Shown: in pieces, positions 1 to 8,504 of the stretch
Position numbering within the stretch: the first letter of the stretch is position 1
Layout of the letters: each line of letters starts with the position of its first letter
From: Lachnospiraceae bacterium
GTDB taxonomy: Bacteria > Bacillota > Clostridia > Lachnospirales > Lachnospiraceae
Reading direction: 5' to 3'
DNA length: 64,000 nucleotides
Assembly: GCA_017462755.1 (NCBI GenBank)
Contig: JAFTQM010000092.1
Location: forward strand, 34,290-98,289
Made by a program: the position numbers and the translations under genes
The notes under the pieces: generated by a model
Told to the model about the DNA's origin: nothing
Databases searched by the model: none
What the model saw: only the letters and a program-made list of their open reading frames with translations

Positions 1-88
1 TCAAGCGTTTTTGCATATTTTCTTTGCTTTTTCTTATACTAACGTACATAACCGTTTCAATATGTCCATGGAGGTAATATAAAAAATC

Positions 89-307
89 ATGTCTGACAAG
101 AAAAAGAACAAAGAAAATTTGCCAAAGTATTTTCCCGGCAGTGACCCGATTGATGAATATGAGTTTTCTCTCGACGCTCCGGATATGAGCATCCCGACCG
201 AAGCAAGGATGCAGGACTCCGCTTATTCTCCTTCGAACAAGGCAGCTCCGGCAAACAATCTGTTTTTTGCCGAACGCAGTAATCCTTTGTCCAGCAAGGG
301 AAGCTGA
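89..307 (+). CDS. Small hypothetical protein, 72 aa
   Basis: Function is not recognised. The 72-residue product starts with a lysine-rich stretch (MSDKKKNKEN), has an acidic middle and a Ser/Asn/Pro-rich end. It has no signal peptide, membrane segment or cysteine and looks disordered. The gene is supported by a good Shine-Dalgarno sequence (GGAGG at 70-74, 14 bases before ATG) and by terminator-like hairpins directly after the stop. It stands alone and convergent to the xylan operon. It could be a small structural or regulatory protein; composition alone does not decide this. Confidence 0.6.
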   Translation: MSDKKKNKENLPKYFPGSDPIDEYEFSLDAPDMSIPTEARMQDSAYSPSNKAAPANNLFFAERSNPLSSKGS

Positions 308-330
308 GTATCCCCGGAGGCTTTTATGCT

Positions 331-366
331 AAGGAAAGCAGTCGTCGTTTCACGATGACTTTCCTT
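331..366 (+). terminator. Imperfect hairpin after the small ORF
   Basis: The arms 331-347 and 353-366 pair (AAGGAAAG with CTTTCCTT, then GTCGTCG with CGATGAC) with a two-base bulge and a T-rich flank. The hairpin lies 24 bases after the stop of the small gene, so it probably ends that transcript. Confidence 0.5.
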
Positions 367-373
367 TTACACA

Positions 374-423
374 AAATACAATAGCTGTGACTACGGTTTC
401 CCACAATCACAGCTACTGTATTT
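374..423. terminator. Bidirectional terminator between convergent genes
   Basis: A 17-bp stem with one mismatch (374-390 with 407-423, core AGCTGTGA / TCACAGCT) is flanked by A-rich and T-rich sequence. It sits between the small rightward gene and the 3' end of the leftward xylan operon, so it can serve both. Confidence 0.7.
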
Positions 424-463
424 AAGAATTATGAAAAGAATGAAAAAATGATGTAAGCAATAA

Positions 464-2623
464 TTATAACACCTCTACAACTGCTTCTGCCTTGCACTCT
501 ACCGTGAACATAAGCGGAGTCTTGCCGGTCAGCTTCTTACTGCGCTCGTCCGGCTGGCAGGTACCTACATATACCTCATAGATACCCGGATACAGCTTCT
601 TCTCGCCGTTCTCATCGAACAAACCAAATGCCTTATCATCCAAGGTAATCACAGCCTCCTTCGACTCTCCGGCTGCCAATGTCAGCTTCTTTAAGCCCTT
701 TAACTGCCAGTTCGGTGCGCCTGCAACATCCTTTGCCTTAATATATACCTGTACGGTTTCTGCACCGTCCATTGCACCGGTGTTCTTTAACGCTGCATGA
801 ATCTGCACCTTGCCGCCGGCAGCAATCTCTGCTGCATCACACTCTGCACTCAAATCAAAATCGGTATAGCTCAAGCCGTAACCGAATGGGTACAATGCCT
901 CATTCTTCATATAACGATAGGTACGGTTGGTCATATTGTAATCCGTGAAATCCGGAAGTTCTTCGGTGGTACGATAGAAGGTTACCGGCAGCTTGCCCTC
1001 TGGAGATACCTTACCAAACAGAAGGTCTGCAATCGCGCGACCGCCCTGCGCACCCGGATAACCGCCATGCAGGATGGCTTCTACATGCTCGTCTGCCCAA
1101 GTCACAGCCAGTGCAGAGCCTGCGAGCAAGACAAGAATAACCGGCTTACCGCTCTCACATACAGCCTCTAAGGTCTGCTGCTGCAAGCCCGGCAGATTCA
1201 AGGACTTCTTGTCACCGCTGCCGAATTCGTTGCCGGCATCGCCCTCTTCACCCTCGATGGTCGCATCCAGACCAAGGCATACTACCACCACATCCGAAGC
1301 ATCTGCCACCGCTCTCGCCTCTGCGATACGGTCATTTGCCTGCGCCAGACCGGAGATACGATCCTTGTACAGATGACAGCCCTCGGAGAAATATACTCTT
1401 ACATCCTCGCCAACCGCCTCGCGGATACCCTCGAGTACGGTAATATACTCGGATGCAGTACCTTCGTAGTTACCTACCAGTGCAGCACGGCTGTTTGCAT
1501 TCGGTCCAATCACACCGATGCTCTTAAGCTTTGATTTATCTAACGGAAGCAGATTGTCTGCATTCTTTAACAAGACTACGGACTTCTGTGCTGCCTTTAA
1601 GTTCAGCGCGCGATGCTCCTTACAGTCCACCTGCTCATAGCCGATTTCACTGTACGGAATCTTTGCATCAAACAGTCCGAGCTTCATTCTCGTGGTCATC
1701 AGTCTGGTCACTGCTCCGTCCAATGTCTCTTCCTTTACCAAGCCGTCACGCACTGCCTGTAAGAGATTACCAAACAGATTGCCGCAGTTTAAGTCACAGC
1801 CATTGTTCATTGCCAGCGATACCGACTCTACCGGCGTCTTTGTTACCATGTGGAACTCGTGGAAATCCTTGATTGCCCAACAGTCAGAGGTTACATGACC
1901 CTTGAAGCCCCAGGTATCCCGAAGTACATCCTTCAACAGTGTCTTACTGCCGCAGCATGGCTCGCCATTGGTACGATTGTAAGCACCCATGACTACTTCT
2001 ACGTTTGCCTCCTGCACACATGCCTTAAATGCCGGCAGATAAGTCTCGCACATATCCTGCTTCGTTGCCTCTGCATTGAAGCTGTGACGGATTTCCTCCG
2101 GACCGGAATGCACTGCAAAATGCTTTGCGCAGGCTGCTGCCTTCAAGTACTTATCATCATGTCCCTGAATACCGTTGATAAAGCGTACACCCAATCTGGA
2201 GGTCAGATATGGGTCCTCACCAAAGGTTTCATGGCCTCTGCCCCAGCGTGGGTCACGGAAAATATTGACGTTTGGCGACCAGAAGGTCAGACCCTTATAA
2301 ATATCGTAATCTCCATACTTCTGCTGCGCATTGAACTTCGCACGACCCTCGGTCGAAATCACATCCGCGATTTCCTCCATAAAATCCTCATCAAAAATCG
2401 CAGCCAGACCGATTGCCTGTGGGAATACCGTTGCTACGCCGGCACGCGCTACTCCGTGCAGCGCCTCGTTCCAATAATTATATGCCTTTACACCTAATCT
2501 CTTAATCTCTTTTGCCCCATGTAAGGTCTGAAATACCTTTTCCTCCAAGGTCATTTCAGCAACCAAAGCTTTTGCTCTCTCTTCGAAAGACAGGCTTTCA
2601 TTCAGATATGCTTTTTCTCCCAT
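464..2623 (-). CDS. GH3 beta-xylosidase/beta-glucosidase-type enzyme, cytoplasmic
   Basis: A glycoside hydrolase family 3 enzyme of 719 residues that removes terminal sugars from the non-reducing end of short beta-linked oligosaccharides. The N-terminal barrel carries KHFAVHSGPE and the nucleophile motif VTSDCWAI (Asp of SDC). The GH3 C-terminal alpha/beta domain follows (VVLLKN, IGPNA), then a fibronectin-III-like end (YPFGYGLSYTDF). There is no signal peptide, so it acts inside the cell on imported xylo-oligomers. The start at 2623 has GGAGG eight bases upstream; an ATG five codons earlier has no ribosome site. It is the last gene of the xylan operon, just behind a GH10 gene. Xylosidase rather than glucosidase specificity is inferred from these neighbours. 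Confidence 0.93.
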   Translation of the reverse strand: MGEKAYLNESLSFEERAKALVAEMTLEEKVFQTLHGAKEIKRLGVKAYNYWNEALHGVARAGVATVFPQAIGLAAIFDEDFMEEIADVISTEGRAKFNAQQKYGDYDIYKGLTFWSPNVNIFRDPRWGRGHETFGEDPYLTSRLGVRFINGIQGHDDKYLKAAACAKHFAVHSGPEEIRHSFNAEATKQDMCETYLPAFKACVQEANVEVVMGAYNRTNGEPCCGSKTLLKDVLRDTWGFKGHVTSDCWAIKDFHEFHMVTKTPVESVSLAMNNGCDLNCGNLFGNLLQAVRDGLVKEETLDGAVTRLMTTRMKLGLFDAKIPYSEIGYEQVDCKEHRALNLKAAQKSVVLLKNADNLLPLDKSKLKSIGVIGPNANSRAALVGNYEGTASEYITVLEGIREAVGEDVRVYFSEGCHLYKDRISGLAQANDRIAEARAVADASDVVVVCLGLDATIEGEEGDAGNEFGSGDKKSLNLPGLQQQTLEAVCESGKPVILVLLAGSALAVTWADEHVEAILHGGYPGAQGGRAIADLLFGKVSPEGKLPVTFYRTTEELPDFTDYNMTNRTYRYMKNEALYPFGYGLSYTDFDLSAECDAAEIAAGGKVQIHAALKNTGAMDGAETVQVYIKAKDVAGAPNWQLKGLKKLTLAAGESKEAVITLDDKAFGLFDENGEKKLYPGIYEVYVGTCQPDERSKKLTGKTPLMFTVECKAEAVVEVL

Positions 2624-2640
2624 GTCCCTTTCCTCCATCG

Positions 2641-3600
2641 CTAAAAATTCATAATTCTATGAAACGCTTCCTTGGGTTGATGATTGACATCAAACAACAG
2701 CGGCCAGTTCTTTCTTCCCGGTACCGGAAAACCGTCCAGCCAAGTCACATCATCCGCAATTCCCCAAAGTGTTACTGATTCAATGATTCCTTTATACTCT
2801 CTGTAAATCTCAAAGCATCTCTCGTAAAATTCCGCCTGACGCTCCATCAGCTCTTTCGTCGGTGCCGGAATCGAAGAACGATCCTCAAAGGCAAACACCG
2901 ACACATCCATTTCTGTAACCTGCAGCGTTACACCCAGCTCGGCATACCGCTCAATCGCTCTGCGGATATCCTCTATGCCCGGTACATACAGATTGTGATG
3001 GCTCTGCATTCCGATACCGTCCACCGGCACACCGCGCTCCTTCATGCCCTTGACCAACTGATATATCTTCTCTCTTTTGAGCGGATGTGCTTCGTTGTAA
3101 TCGTTGTAATACAGCTTTATGTGCTTCGGCAAAAGCTCTCTTGCCATGACAAAGAATCGGTCCAGATAATTCTCTCCATATGCCTGATACCATTTGGTAT
3201 TCCGGTAATATGCATCCGATTTATCTTCGATACACTCATTCGCCACATCCCAAGCATTGCACTGCGCTCCGTAACGCTCTGCAACCAGCTTCATATGCGC
3301 CCGCATGGTTTCCTCCGGACTTTCCGTATCAAAGATAAAATCCGGTGTCTGATTGTGCCAGACAAAGGTATGCCCGTGGACTGCCATGTCATTGTCCTTC
3401 GCAAACTGATAAATCCGGTCTGCTGCGTCAAAGGTGTACTTTCCCGGTTCTCTGCACAAACTCACATACTTCATTGCATTTTCACAGGTCAGACTGTTAA
3501 AATGCTTCTTTAACAAATCCGCGTGCGTCACTATCGTTCGCGGCGAAACACAGGCTCCTATTTTGAAATAATCCCGGTATTTCTCTTTCAAACCCAACAT
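2641..3600 (-). CDS. GH10 endo-1,4-beta-xylanase, cytoplasmic
   Basis: A single-domain glycoside hydrolase family 10 enzyme (319 aa), retaining mechanism. The substrate-site motif HTFVWHNQTP, the acid/base motif DVANE and the nucleophile motif VTEMDV are all present. No signal peptide is visible, so it probably cuts xylo-oligosaccharides after import, as do other short intracellular GH10 enzymes. The start at 3600 (MLGLKEKY) has AGGAGG seven bases upstream. A longer frame to 3654 would begin with a cysteine-rich non-GH10 extension and is less likely. The Shine-Dalgarno sequence lies in the stem of a perfect hairpin at 3609-3637. Confidence 0.93.
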   Translation of the reverse strand: MLGLKEKYRDYFKIGACVSPRTIVTHADLLKKHFNSLTCENAMKYVSLCREPGKYTFDAADRIYQFAKDNDMAVHGHTFVWHNQTPDFIFDTESPEETMRAHMKLVAERYGAQCNAWDVANECIEDKSDAYYRNTKWYQAYGENYLDRFFVMARELLPKHIKLYYNDYNEAHPLKREKIYQLVKGMKERGVPVDGIGMQSHHNLYVPGIEDIRRAIERYAELGVTLQVTEMDVSVFAFEDRSSIPAPTKELMERQAEFYERCFEIYREYKGIIESVTLWGIADDVTWLDGFPVPGRKNWPLLFDVNHQPKEAFHRIMNF

Positions 3601-3608
3601 AAGAAAAC

Positions 3609-3637
3609 CTCCTGCAAATTTACTGGATTTGCAGGAG
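3609..3637 (-). promoter_or_regulatory. Hairpin that encloses the ribosome binding site of the cytoplasmic GH10 gene
   Basis: The 11-bp arms CTCCTGCAAAT and ATTTGCAGGAG are perfectly complementary, with a 7-base loop. In the leftward mRNA the second arm runs into AGGAGG (3608-3613), the Shine-Dalgarno site of the GH10 gene. Folding would mask the site. A short U run follows, so a weak terminator or processing site is an alternative reading. Confidence 0.6.
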
Positions 3638-3691
3638 ATTTTGCATGCACACATGATTCAAAATCTATTTTTTACTGATTTTTTCGTGCAT

Positions 3692-5005
3692 TTAATAAAG
3701 CGGTATTCCTTCGTCCTGCAAAATGCCCCAGAATGCCGGTTTGGTTTCCAATAATTGTGTAAAGAGCAACGGATATCTCAAGCCGTCCTTGTTCAGCCAT
3801 GATTTATCATCCGTCAGACCCCAAATCGTTACGTTCGTAACATTCGCAGCCCCGGTGTCCTTCAAATTCTTTAAGAGGAAGAAGATTCTCTTGTATCTGG
3901 TTCCCTCCTTCATCAAATCAGCTTCACTGCTCGAATCCAGATTCACATCCAGCTCTGTCAGCTGAATCTCCAGACCGGTCTCTGCAAACTTGCGAATCGT
4001 TGTCTCAAAATCATCCAGCGTCGGGGAACTGATACCAATATGGCTCTGCATACCGATACCGTCGATATTGCCCTGTGCCTGTATCTTCTCTACCAGCTTG
4101 ATAATTGCCTGACGCTTCGCCACCTCATAGGTATTGAAATCGTTGTAAAACAGCTTCTGGTCCGGTTCTGCGTATTTTCTCGCATACTCAAATGCCTTCT
4201 CTACAAACTCCGGTCCGACACACTGATACCACATACTGTCCTGTACACGCATACCGTCTGCATCACCGTCTCCCGGCAGGATTGCTTCATTTACTACGTC
4301 CCATGCATATATCACACCCGGATAATTGGTGTTAACATATTCCATTACCTGACGAATGTAGTTTTCCATGCGGGCAAGCATAACTTCCTTGCTTACCATA
4401 ACAGCGTCCTTTTTATTGGAGTATCCCTCCATAAAGAACCAGTCCGGTGTCTGACTGTGCCAAACCAAGGTGTGTCCACGCATCTTGATACCATTGTCCA
4501 TACAGAACTGCAGCATTCCGTCACAGCTCTTAAAATTCAATACCGGACATTCCTCCGTACCTGCTACTACACAGCCCTCTCTGTCCAGCAAATAATCCGG
4601 CTTCATTTCATTTCCGCAGGTCATACTGTTGAAATGGTCTTTGATTACATCCACCTTCAATTCATTAAACAATTCACTGGCCGTCAATGCCACACCAATC
4701 GAAAAATAATCGGTGTATGCTTCATACAGGCTTGGTAATTCCTCATCAATCGCTGATATATAAAAATCCGTGCGGACCTCTTTTTCTACTTCAGTCGGAG
4801 TTGGCGCCGTCGTCGGTGTCGGCTCTGCCGTTGGCTCCGGTGTAACCTCCTTACCCGCCTCTATCGTCGGCGTAATCGTTGCAGTTCCTTCTTCCGGCTG
4901 GTTGTTTCCTTCTTTTCCGCAGCCGGTTAACCCCATCATCAAGGCTGCTGTCAACAGCAGACTTACACCTTTTTTTGCCAATCTCTTATCTTCTCTTCTT
5001 TTCAT
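3692..5005 (-). CDS. GH10 endo-1,4-beta-xylanase, surface lipoprotein
   Basis: An extracellular endo-xylanase of 437 residues. A basic N-terminus and hydrophobic stretch end in the lipobox LTGC (Cys29), predicting cleavage by signal peptidase II and lipid anchoring. A Pro/Thr/Glu-rich linker (about 30-78) follows, then the GH10 barrel: HTLVWHSQTPDWFF, acid/base DVVNEAI (Glu near 240) and nucleophile LTELDV (near 345). It should cut xylan chains at the cell surface to feed the SBP and transporters encoded just upstream. It lies behind the SBP gene, separated by an intercistronic hairpin. The N-terminal part of the barrel has cysteine-containing inserts (GCVVAGTEEC) absent from the paralogue at 2641-3600. 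Confidence 0.94.
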   Translation of the reverse strand: MKRREDKRLAKKGVSLLLTAALMMGLTGCGKEGNNQPEEGTATITPTIEAGKEVTPEPTAEPTPTTAPTPTEVEKEVRTDFYISAIDEELPSLYEAYTDYFSIGVALTASELFNELKVDVIKDHFNSMTCGNEMKPDYLLDREGCVVAGTEECPVLNFKSCDGMLQFCMDNGIKMRGHTLVWHSQTPDWFFMEGYSNKKDAVMVSKEVMLARMENYIRQVMEYVNTNYPGVIYAWDVVNEAILPGDGDADGMRVQDSMWYQCVGPEFVEKAFEYARKYAEPDQKLFYNDFNTYEVAKRQAIIKLVEKIQAQGNIDGIGMQSHIGISSPTLDDFETTIRKFAETGLEIQLTELDVNLDSSSEADLMKEGTRYKRIFFLLKNLKDTGAANVTNVTIWGLTDDKSWLNKDGLRYPLLFTQLLETKPAFWGILQDEGIPLY

Positions 5006-5023
5006 ATTTGCAACCTCTTATTA

Positions 5024-5053
5024 TGCGATGCCCCGCCCCTGCAGGGCATCGCA
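5024..5053 (-). other. Intercistronic stem-loop after the SBP gene
   Basis: A perfect 10-bp GC-rich stem (TGCGATGCCC at 5024-5033 with GGGCATCGCA at 5044-5053, 10-base loop) lies between the SBP stop and the GH10 start. There is no clear U-tract, so it is more likely an mRNA-stabilising or partial-termination hairpin that raises SBP level over the downstream enzymes. Confidence 0.6.
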
Positions 5054-5076
5054 AGACAGACTATTTCTATTGCTTC

Positions 5077-6531
5077 TTACTTGTTGTTTGCGTCTTCAAT
5101 CAGAGAAGCCCAGGTTCCTGCAACCTCTTCAATCTTCTCTGCCGGAGTATTTGCTAATGCATAGATGTTGTAGCAGATATCACCGTAGCTGGTACCATAT
5201 ACAAGTGGTAAGTACCAAGCCTCGCCTCTGCCTTCCTCATACATCATAACCAGAGTCTCATCAACAGCTCTCTCATCACGGAATCTGGTGTAATAACCGG
5301 TCATCCAATCGTCCTCCTCCTCATAACCAGGAGTCGGGTTGGTGTACAGGTTGTAAGCAAATGCTACCTTGTTTGCAGTTTCCTCATCCAGACAAGCCGG
5401 CATTACTACGATATTGTCTGCGAATACGGTCTTGCTCTGTCCCTTTGGACCTGCCGGTGCCATTACAAAGCCCCAGTCATCCTCCATATCAGCCCAGTTA
5501 CTAACCTTGTGCTGCTCTGCGAAGGTCATAGCAACCTTTGCATCATGGAATGCAGAGATAAACCAATCCCACTCGGAATCTGCCGGTGCCGGCATCTCAT
5601 AGCCCTTTTCTACCAGACCAACGCCCCACTGCATTGCCTCTAAGAACTCAGGGGTATTGGTTGCATTGTAATACTTACCATTCTCATCAATACCGATGAA
5701 GGTTGCATTGTTGCTTGCTGCTGCCAGCTTAAACATATCTACCGAGAAGCTTGCCAGCGCATAGGTATCAATCGTACCATCGTTATCCTTATCCACAGTC
5801 AGCTTCTCACAAAGCTCTTCGAACTTCTGCCAGGTCCACTCACCGTTTGCCTGCAGGTCATATGGAAGATCCGGGTCCAGACCTGCTTCCTCGAACAATC
5901 TCTTGTTCCAGAAGATACCGCCTCTTGGCTCCGACTTACCGGTAGCCATACCATAAACATGCTCACCCTGTGTCATCAGGTTTACTACATTGTCATTCCA
6001 CTTTTCCTCTGTAAAGTCAAAGCACTCTAACGTAGCCAAATCGTAGAACAGGTTGTTTGCAAGCGGCTTCGCTACAAACTGCTGATCCATTACGAAAATC
6101 TGTGCAGCCGGTGTATTTGCCATCGTAGACAGTGTAAAGGTCTCCTGATGATCTCCCCAGCCACCGATACTCTTCTGAACAATCTTGAAGTTATACTTCT
6201 GCTGAATTTCCTTACGATATGCCTGTGTAGCCTCTTCCTGTGCATTCTTTGGCTCTTCCTCTTCACCGGAAGACCACCAGTCTGCGATAATAATCTCCAT
6301 GCCGCCCAGGTCACGATACTTCTCCGGTACCTCTTCTACCGCCTCAGTAGGGGTCGGGTCAGCCGGCTTATCCGTGTTACCACCGGTACTACCGCCGGTG
6401 CTCTCGCTGCCGTTTGCTGCTGTGGTAGGAGTCTCATTGCCAGTGTCTGCATCACCACCACATGCTGTCATGGTACTTGCCATAGCAAGTGTCATCATGA
6501 TTGCTGTTAACTTTTTTCCATTCTTTCTCAT
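5077..6531 (-). CDS. Carbohydrate ABC transporter substrate-binding lipoprotein
   Basis: A family 1-type extracellular solute-binding protein (484 aa) that should capture xylo-oligosaccharides at the membrane surface. The signal peptide ends in the lipobox MTAC (Cys24), then a Gly/Ser/Thr-rich spacer. The two-lobe body shows typical SBP features: hydrophobic beta strands, the GEWTWQKFEELC segment before the hinge, and GFVMAPAGPKG in the second lobe. The start at 6531 is chosen for its GGAGG and because the lipoprotein signal begins there; 29 residues upstream in frame look non-coding. It follows the second permease pair (6602-8504), its likely partner. A possible internal promoter and leader hairpins precede it. 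Confidence 0.92.
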   Translation of the reverse strand: MRKNGKKLTAIMMTLAMASTMTACGGDADTGNETPTTAANGSESTGGSTGGNTDKPADPTPTEAVEEVPEKYRDLGGMEIIIADWWSSGEEEEPKNAQEEATQAYRKEIQQKYNFKIVQKSIGGWGDHQETFTLSTMANTPAAQIFVMDQQFVAKPLANNLFYDLATLECFDFTEEKWNDNVVNLMTQGEHVYGMATGKSEPRGGIFWNKRLFEEAGLDPDLPYDLQANGEWTWQKFEELCEKLTVDKDNDGTIDTYALASFSVDMFKLAAASNNATFIGIDENGKYYNATNTPEFLEAMQWGVGLVEKGYEMPAPADSEWDWFISAFHDAKVAMTFAEQHKVSNWADMEDDWGFVMAPAGPKGQSKTVFADNIVVMPACLDEETANKVAFAYNLYTNPTPGYEEEDDWMTGYYTRFRDERAVDETLVMMYEEGRGEAWYLPLVYGTSYGDICYNIYALANTPAEKIEEVAGTWASLIEDANNK

Positions 6532-6545
6532 AAATCCTCCATTCC

Positions 6546-6597
6546 GCCGCTCATGCGGCTTATTATTAAGGCATTTGCCTATAATCTCATTATACCA
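6546..6597 (-). promoter_or_regulatory. Possible internal promoter and leader hairpins before the SBP gene
   Basis: On the minus strand an extended -10 (TGG then TATAAT, 6589-6597) lies between the permease stop and the SBP start, without a good -35. Two small palindromes follow: AGGCATTTGCCT at 6569-6580 and GCCGC/GCGGC at 6546-6559. This may give the SBP extra transcription within the operon; inferred from sequence only. Confidence 0.4.
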
Positions 6598-6601
6598 TAC
6601 T

Positions 6602-7603
6602 TTACATCTTGATACCACTCTGGCTCAAGCTCTCTACGAAGCCCTTCTGTGCTACCAGATAAATGATTAACAACGGAATAATTGTCATCAGGAGTCCGGT
6701 CGCAATCATCGCCTGCTCATAGCCTGCGGACGGCATTGCACCGGTACCGTAAATCTTTACCCAATAATCGCTCAAACGTCCGGTCAGACCAATCAGTGCC
6801 TTTGGCAACAGCTTTATGTTACCAAGGAACAGCTTCGCATAATAGGAATCCGTCCACTGCCATACATATGCAAACAGGAAGCAGGAGGTCAGAATCGGCT
6901 TTGCATCCGGAAGCATAATACGCAAGAAGGTCTTTACCTTACCGCAGCCATCCACATACGCTGCTTCCTCCAACTCCTTCGGAATACCACGGAAGAACTG
7001 GCGAATCAGGTAAATGTAAAGTCCGCTCTTCAGACCCATACAGCCCATACACATCATCAGATATGGTGCTACGGATGCCTGCAGGTTGATGCTGTCTCCG
7101 GTAATCGCCTTAAAGATACCGAACACATCAAAGAAACGGAAGTGCAGCCACAGAGACGAGGAAATCGTCTGCGGCGGAATCACGATGGAAAGGATAACAC
7201 AGGCAAACCAGAAGTTCTTAAACGGGAACTTATATCTGGCGAAGCCGTAACCTACCAGCGTACATGCCGCTACCTGCACCAGACTGACCACCAGTGCCAT
7301 CAGCACGGTATTCCTTAAACACTTCCAATATTCCAGAAGCTCATTGGCCAGACTGTAATTTGTTGTCGTAAAATTTCTAGGTACACTAATTACTGTAGCA
7401 TCGTACAAATCCTTCTCTGCCATAAAGCTGATTGATACTTTATTTAACAGAGGCTGAATAATCAAGAAGCACAAACCGAACAGAAGAATGGCTCTTGCGA
7501 TTTTATAAAGGGAATTACCTACCGACTTCTTTAACAGATAACCGCCGGATTTCCGGTTGCGTTCCCAGAATTTTTCTCTTTCTATGCTCTTTGCTCTACT
7601 CAT
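6602..7603 (-). CDS. Carbohydrate ABC transporter permease, MalG/LacG type (second pair)
   Basis: An inner-membrane permease of the binding-protein-dependent sugar transporter family (333 aa, about six membrane segments). The EAA loop that docks the ATPase is present as EEAAYVDGCGKVKTF followed by LPDAKPI. The start at 7603 has AAGAAGG nine bases upstream; an in-frame ATG eight codons earlier has no ribosome site. It overlaps the preceding permease gene by 8 bases, so the two are probably translationally coupled and form a heterodimer. The nearest SBP lies directly downstream. The closest relative in the window is the product of 37776-38765. Confidence 0.93.
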   Translation of the reverse strand: MSRAKSIEREKFWERNRKSGGYLLKKSVGNSLYKIARAILLFGLCFLIIQPLLNKVSISFMAEKDLYDATVISVPRNFTTTNYSLANELLEYWKCLRNTVLMALVVSLVQVAACTLVGYGFARYKFPFKNFWFACVILSIVIPPQTISSSLWLHFRFFDVFGIFKAITGDSINLQASVAPYLMMCMGCMGLKSGLYIYLIRQFFRGIPKELEEAAYVDGCGKVKTFLRIMLPDAKPILTSCFLFAYVWQWTDSYYAKLFLGNIKLLPKALIGLTGRLSDYWVKIYGTGAMPSAGYEQAMIATGLLMTIIPLLIIYLVAQKGFVESLSQSGIKM

Positions 7604-8504
7604 AATAATATACCTTCTTTGATACAATGAGAGAAATCACACCTACGACCGCCATAACGATTACAAAATAGCTCCATGCCATTGCCGAGCTGAAGCCGTA
7701 GTCCATCATAGGCATCATCGTATCATTGATTTTCTCCATGACTTCATTATCTGTTCGAATAAGGAAGTCAATAATCGAGTAAACAATATTAACTAAAATC
7801 AGGGAGCTTACCATCGGGAAGGTAATCTTCCAGAAGCTTTCCCAAGCAGTACAGCCCTCAATCTTGGCAGCCTCGTACATGCTGGAGGAAATCGTCTGCA
7901 AACCGGACAGGAAAATAATAATCTGAATACCGGATGCAATCGCTACATCATATACGCTGTCTAAGATATCAAAGACATAACCGAAAAACTTTGAACCTAC
8001 TCCACCGGTATCCAAAATTGCCTGTAAGGTTGCCGTAATACTGGAGTTACCACCGGATTCCTGTACCACATCCTCCATACCCTGAAGCAATGTATTGTTG
8101 TACTCCAAACCTACGATAACACCGGAGGAAAGGATTACCGGCAGGAAGAAGATGGCACGTACAAAGCCTCTTCCCTTAAAATCCTGATTCAGTAACAATG
8201 CTACAAAGAAACTGAAAATCAGGGTTGCAGGCACACGGTATGCCATGCTGCTTAAGGATTCGGTCAACAATCGGGTAAATTCCGGGTCAACCGTAAATGC
8301 TTTTTTGAAATTTGCCAATCCGATAAATTCTTTGTTGAAGCCGCCAACCTCGACGGTCACCTTACAAAAGCTCATCTGCAACGACTCAATCAACGGATAT
8401 GCTAAAAATGCAAGGAATCCGATGATGAAAGGAAGAATAAACAAATATCCGGCAATGGCATTTTTCTGTGCCAGTGTTTTTCTTTTTTTCTTTGGCTTAC
8501 TCAT
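7596..8504 (-). CDS. Sugar ABC transporter permease, MalF/UgpA type (second pair)
   Basis: A six-helix sugar permease (302 aa) with the EAA motif YEAAKIEGCTAWESFWKITF. Between membrane segments it carries a long extracytoplasmic insert (roughly residues 125-190, Gly/Ser/Asp-rich) that the first-pair permeases lack; the homologue at 38755-39669 has a similar insert. Its start codon follows the stop of the DUF5696 gene with no gap (TAAATG), and its end overlaps the next permease by 8 bases. The insert may be a docking surface for a surface protein such as the DUF5696 lipoprotein; this is inference. Confidence 0.92.
   Translation of the reverse strand: MSKPKKKRKTLAQKNAIAGYLFILPFIIGFLAFLAYPLIESLQMSFCKVTVEVGGFNKEFIGLANFKKAFTVDPEFTRLLTESLSSMAYRVPATLIFSFFVALLLNQDFKGRGFVRAIFFLPVILSSGVIVGLEYNNTLLQGMEDVVQESGGNSSITATLQAILDTGGVGSKFFGYVFDILDSVYDVAIASGIQIIIFLSGLQTISSSMYEAAKIEGCTAWESFWKITFPMVSSLILVNIVYSIIDFLIRTDNEVMEKINDTMMPMMDYGFSSAMAWSYFVIVMAVVGVISLIVSKKVYYYE

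Noticed and set aside
1850-2497. 215-codon rightward frame over the GH3 gene
   Set aside because: Shadow of a well-recognised enzyme; no ribosome binding site and no recognisable domain.
2641-3654. Longer start for the cytoplasmic GH10 gene
   Set aside because: The extra 18 residues come from the hairpin region and have no ribosome site, whereas 3600 has AGGAGG seven bases upstream.
4040-4738. 232-codon rightward frame over the GH10 lipoprotein gene
   Set aside because: Antisense to clear GH10 motifs; composition not protein-like.
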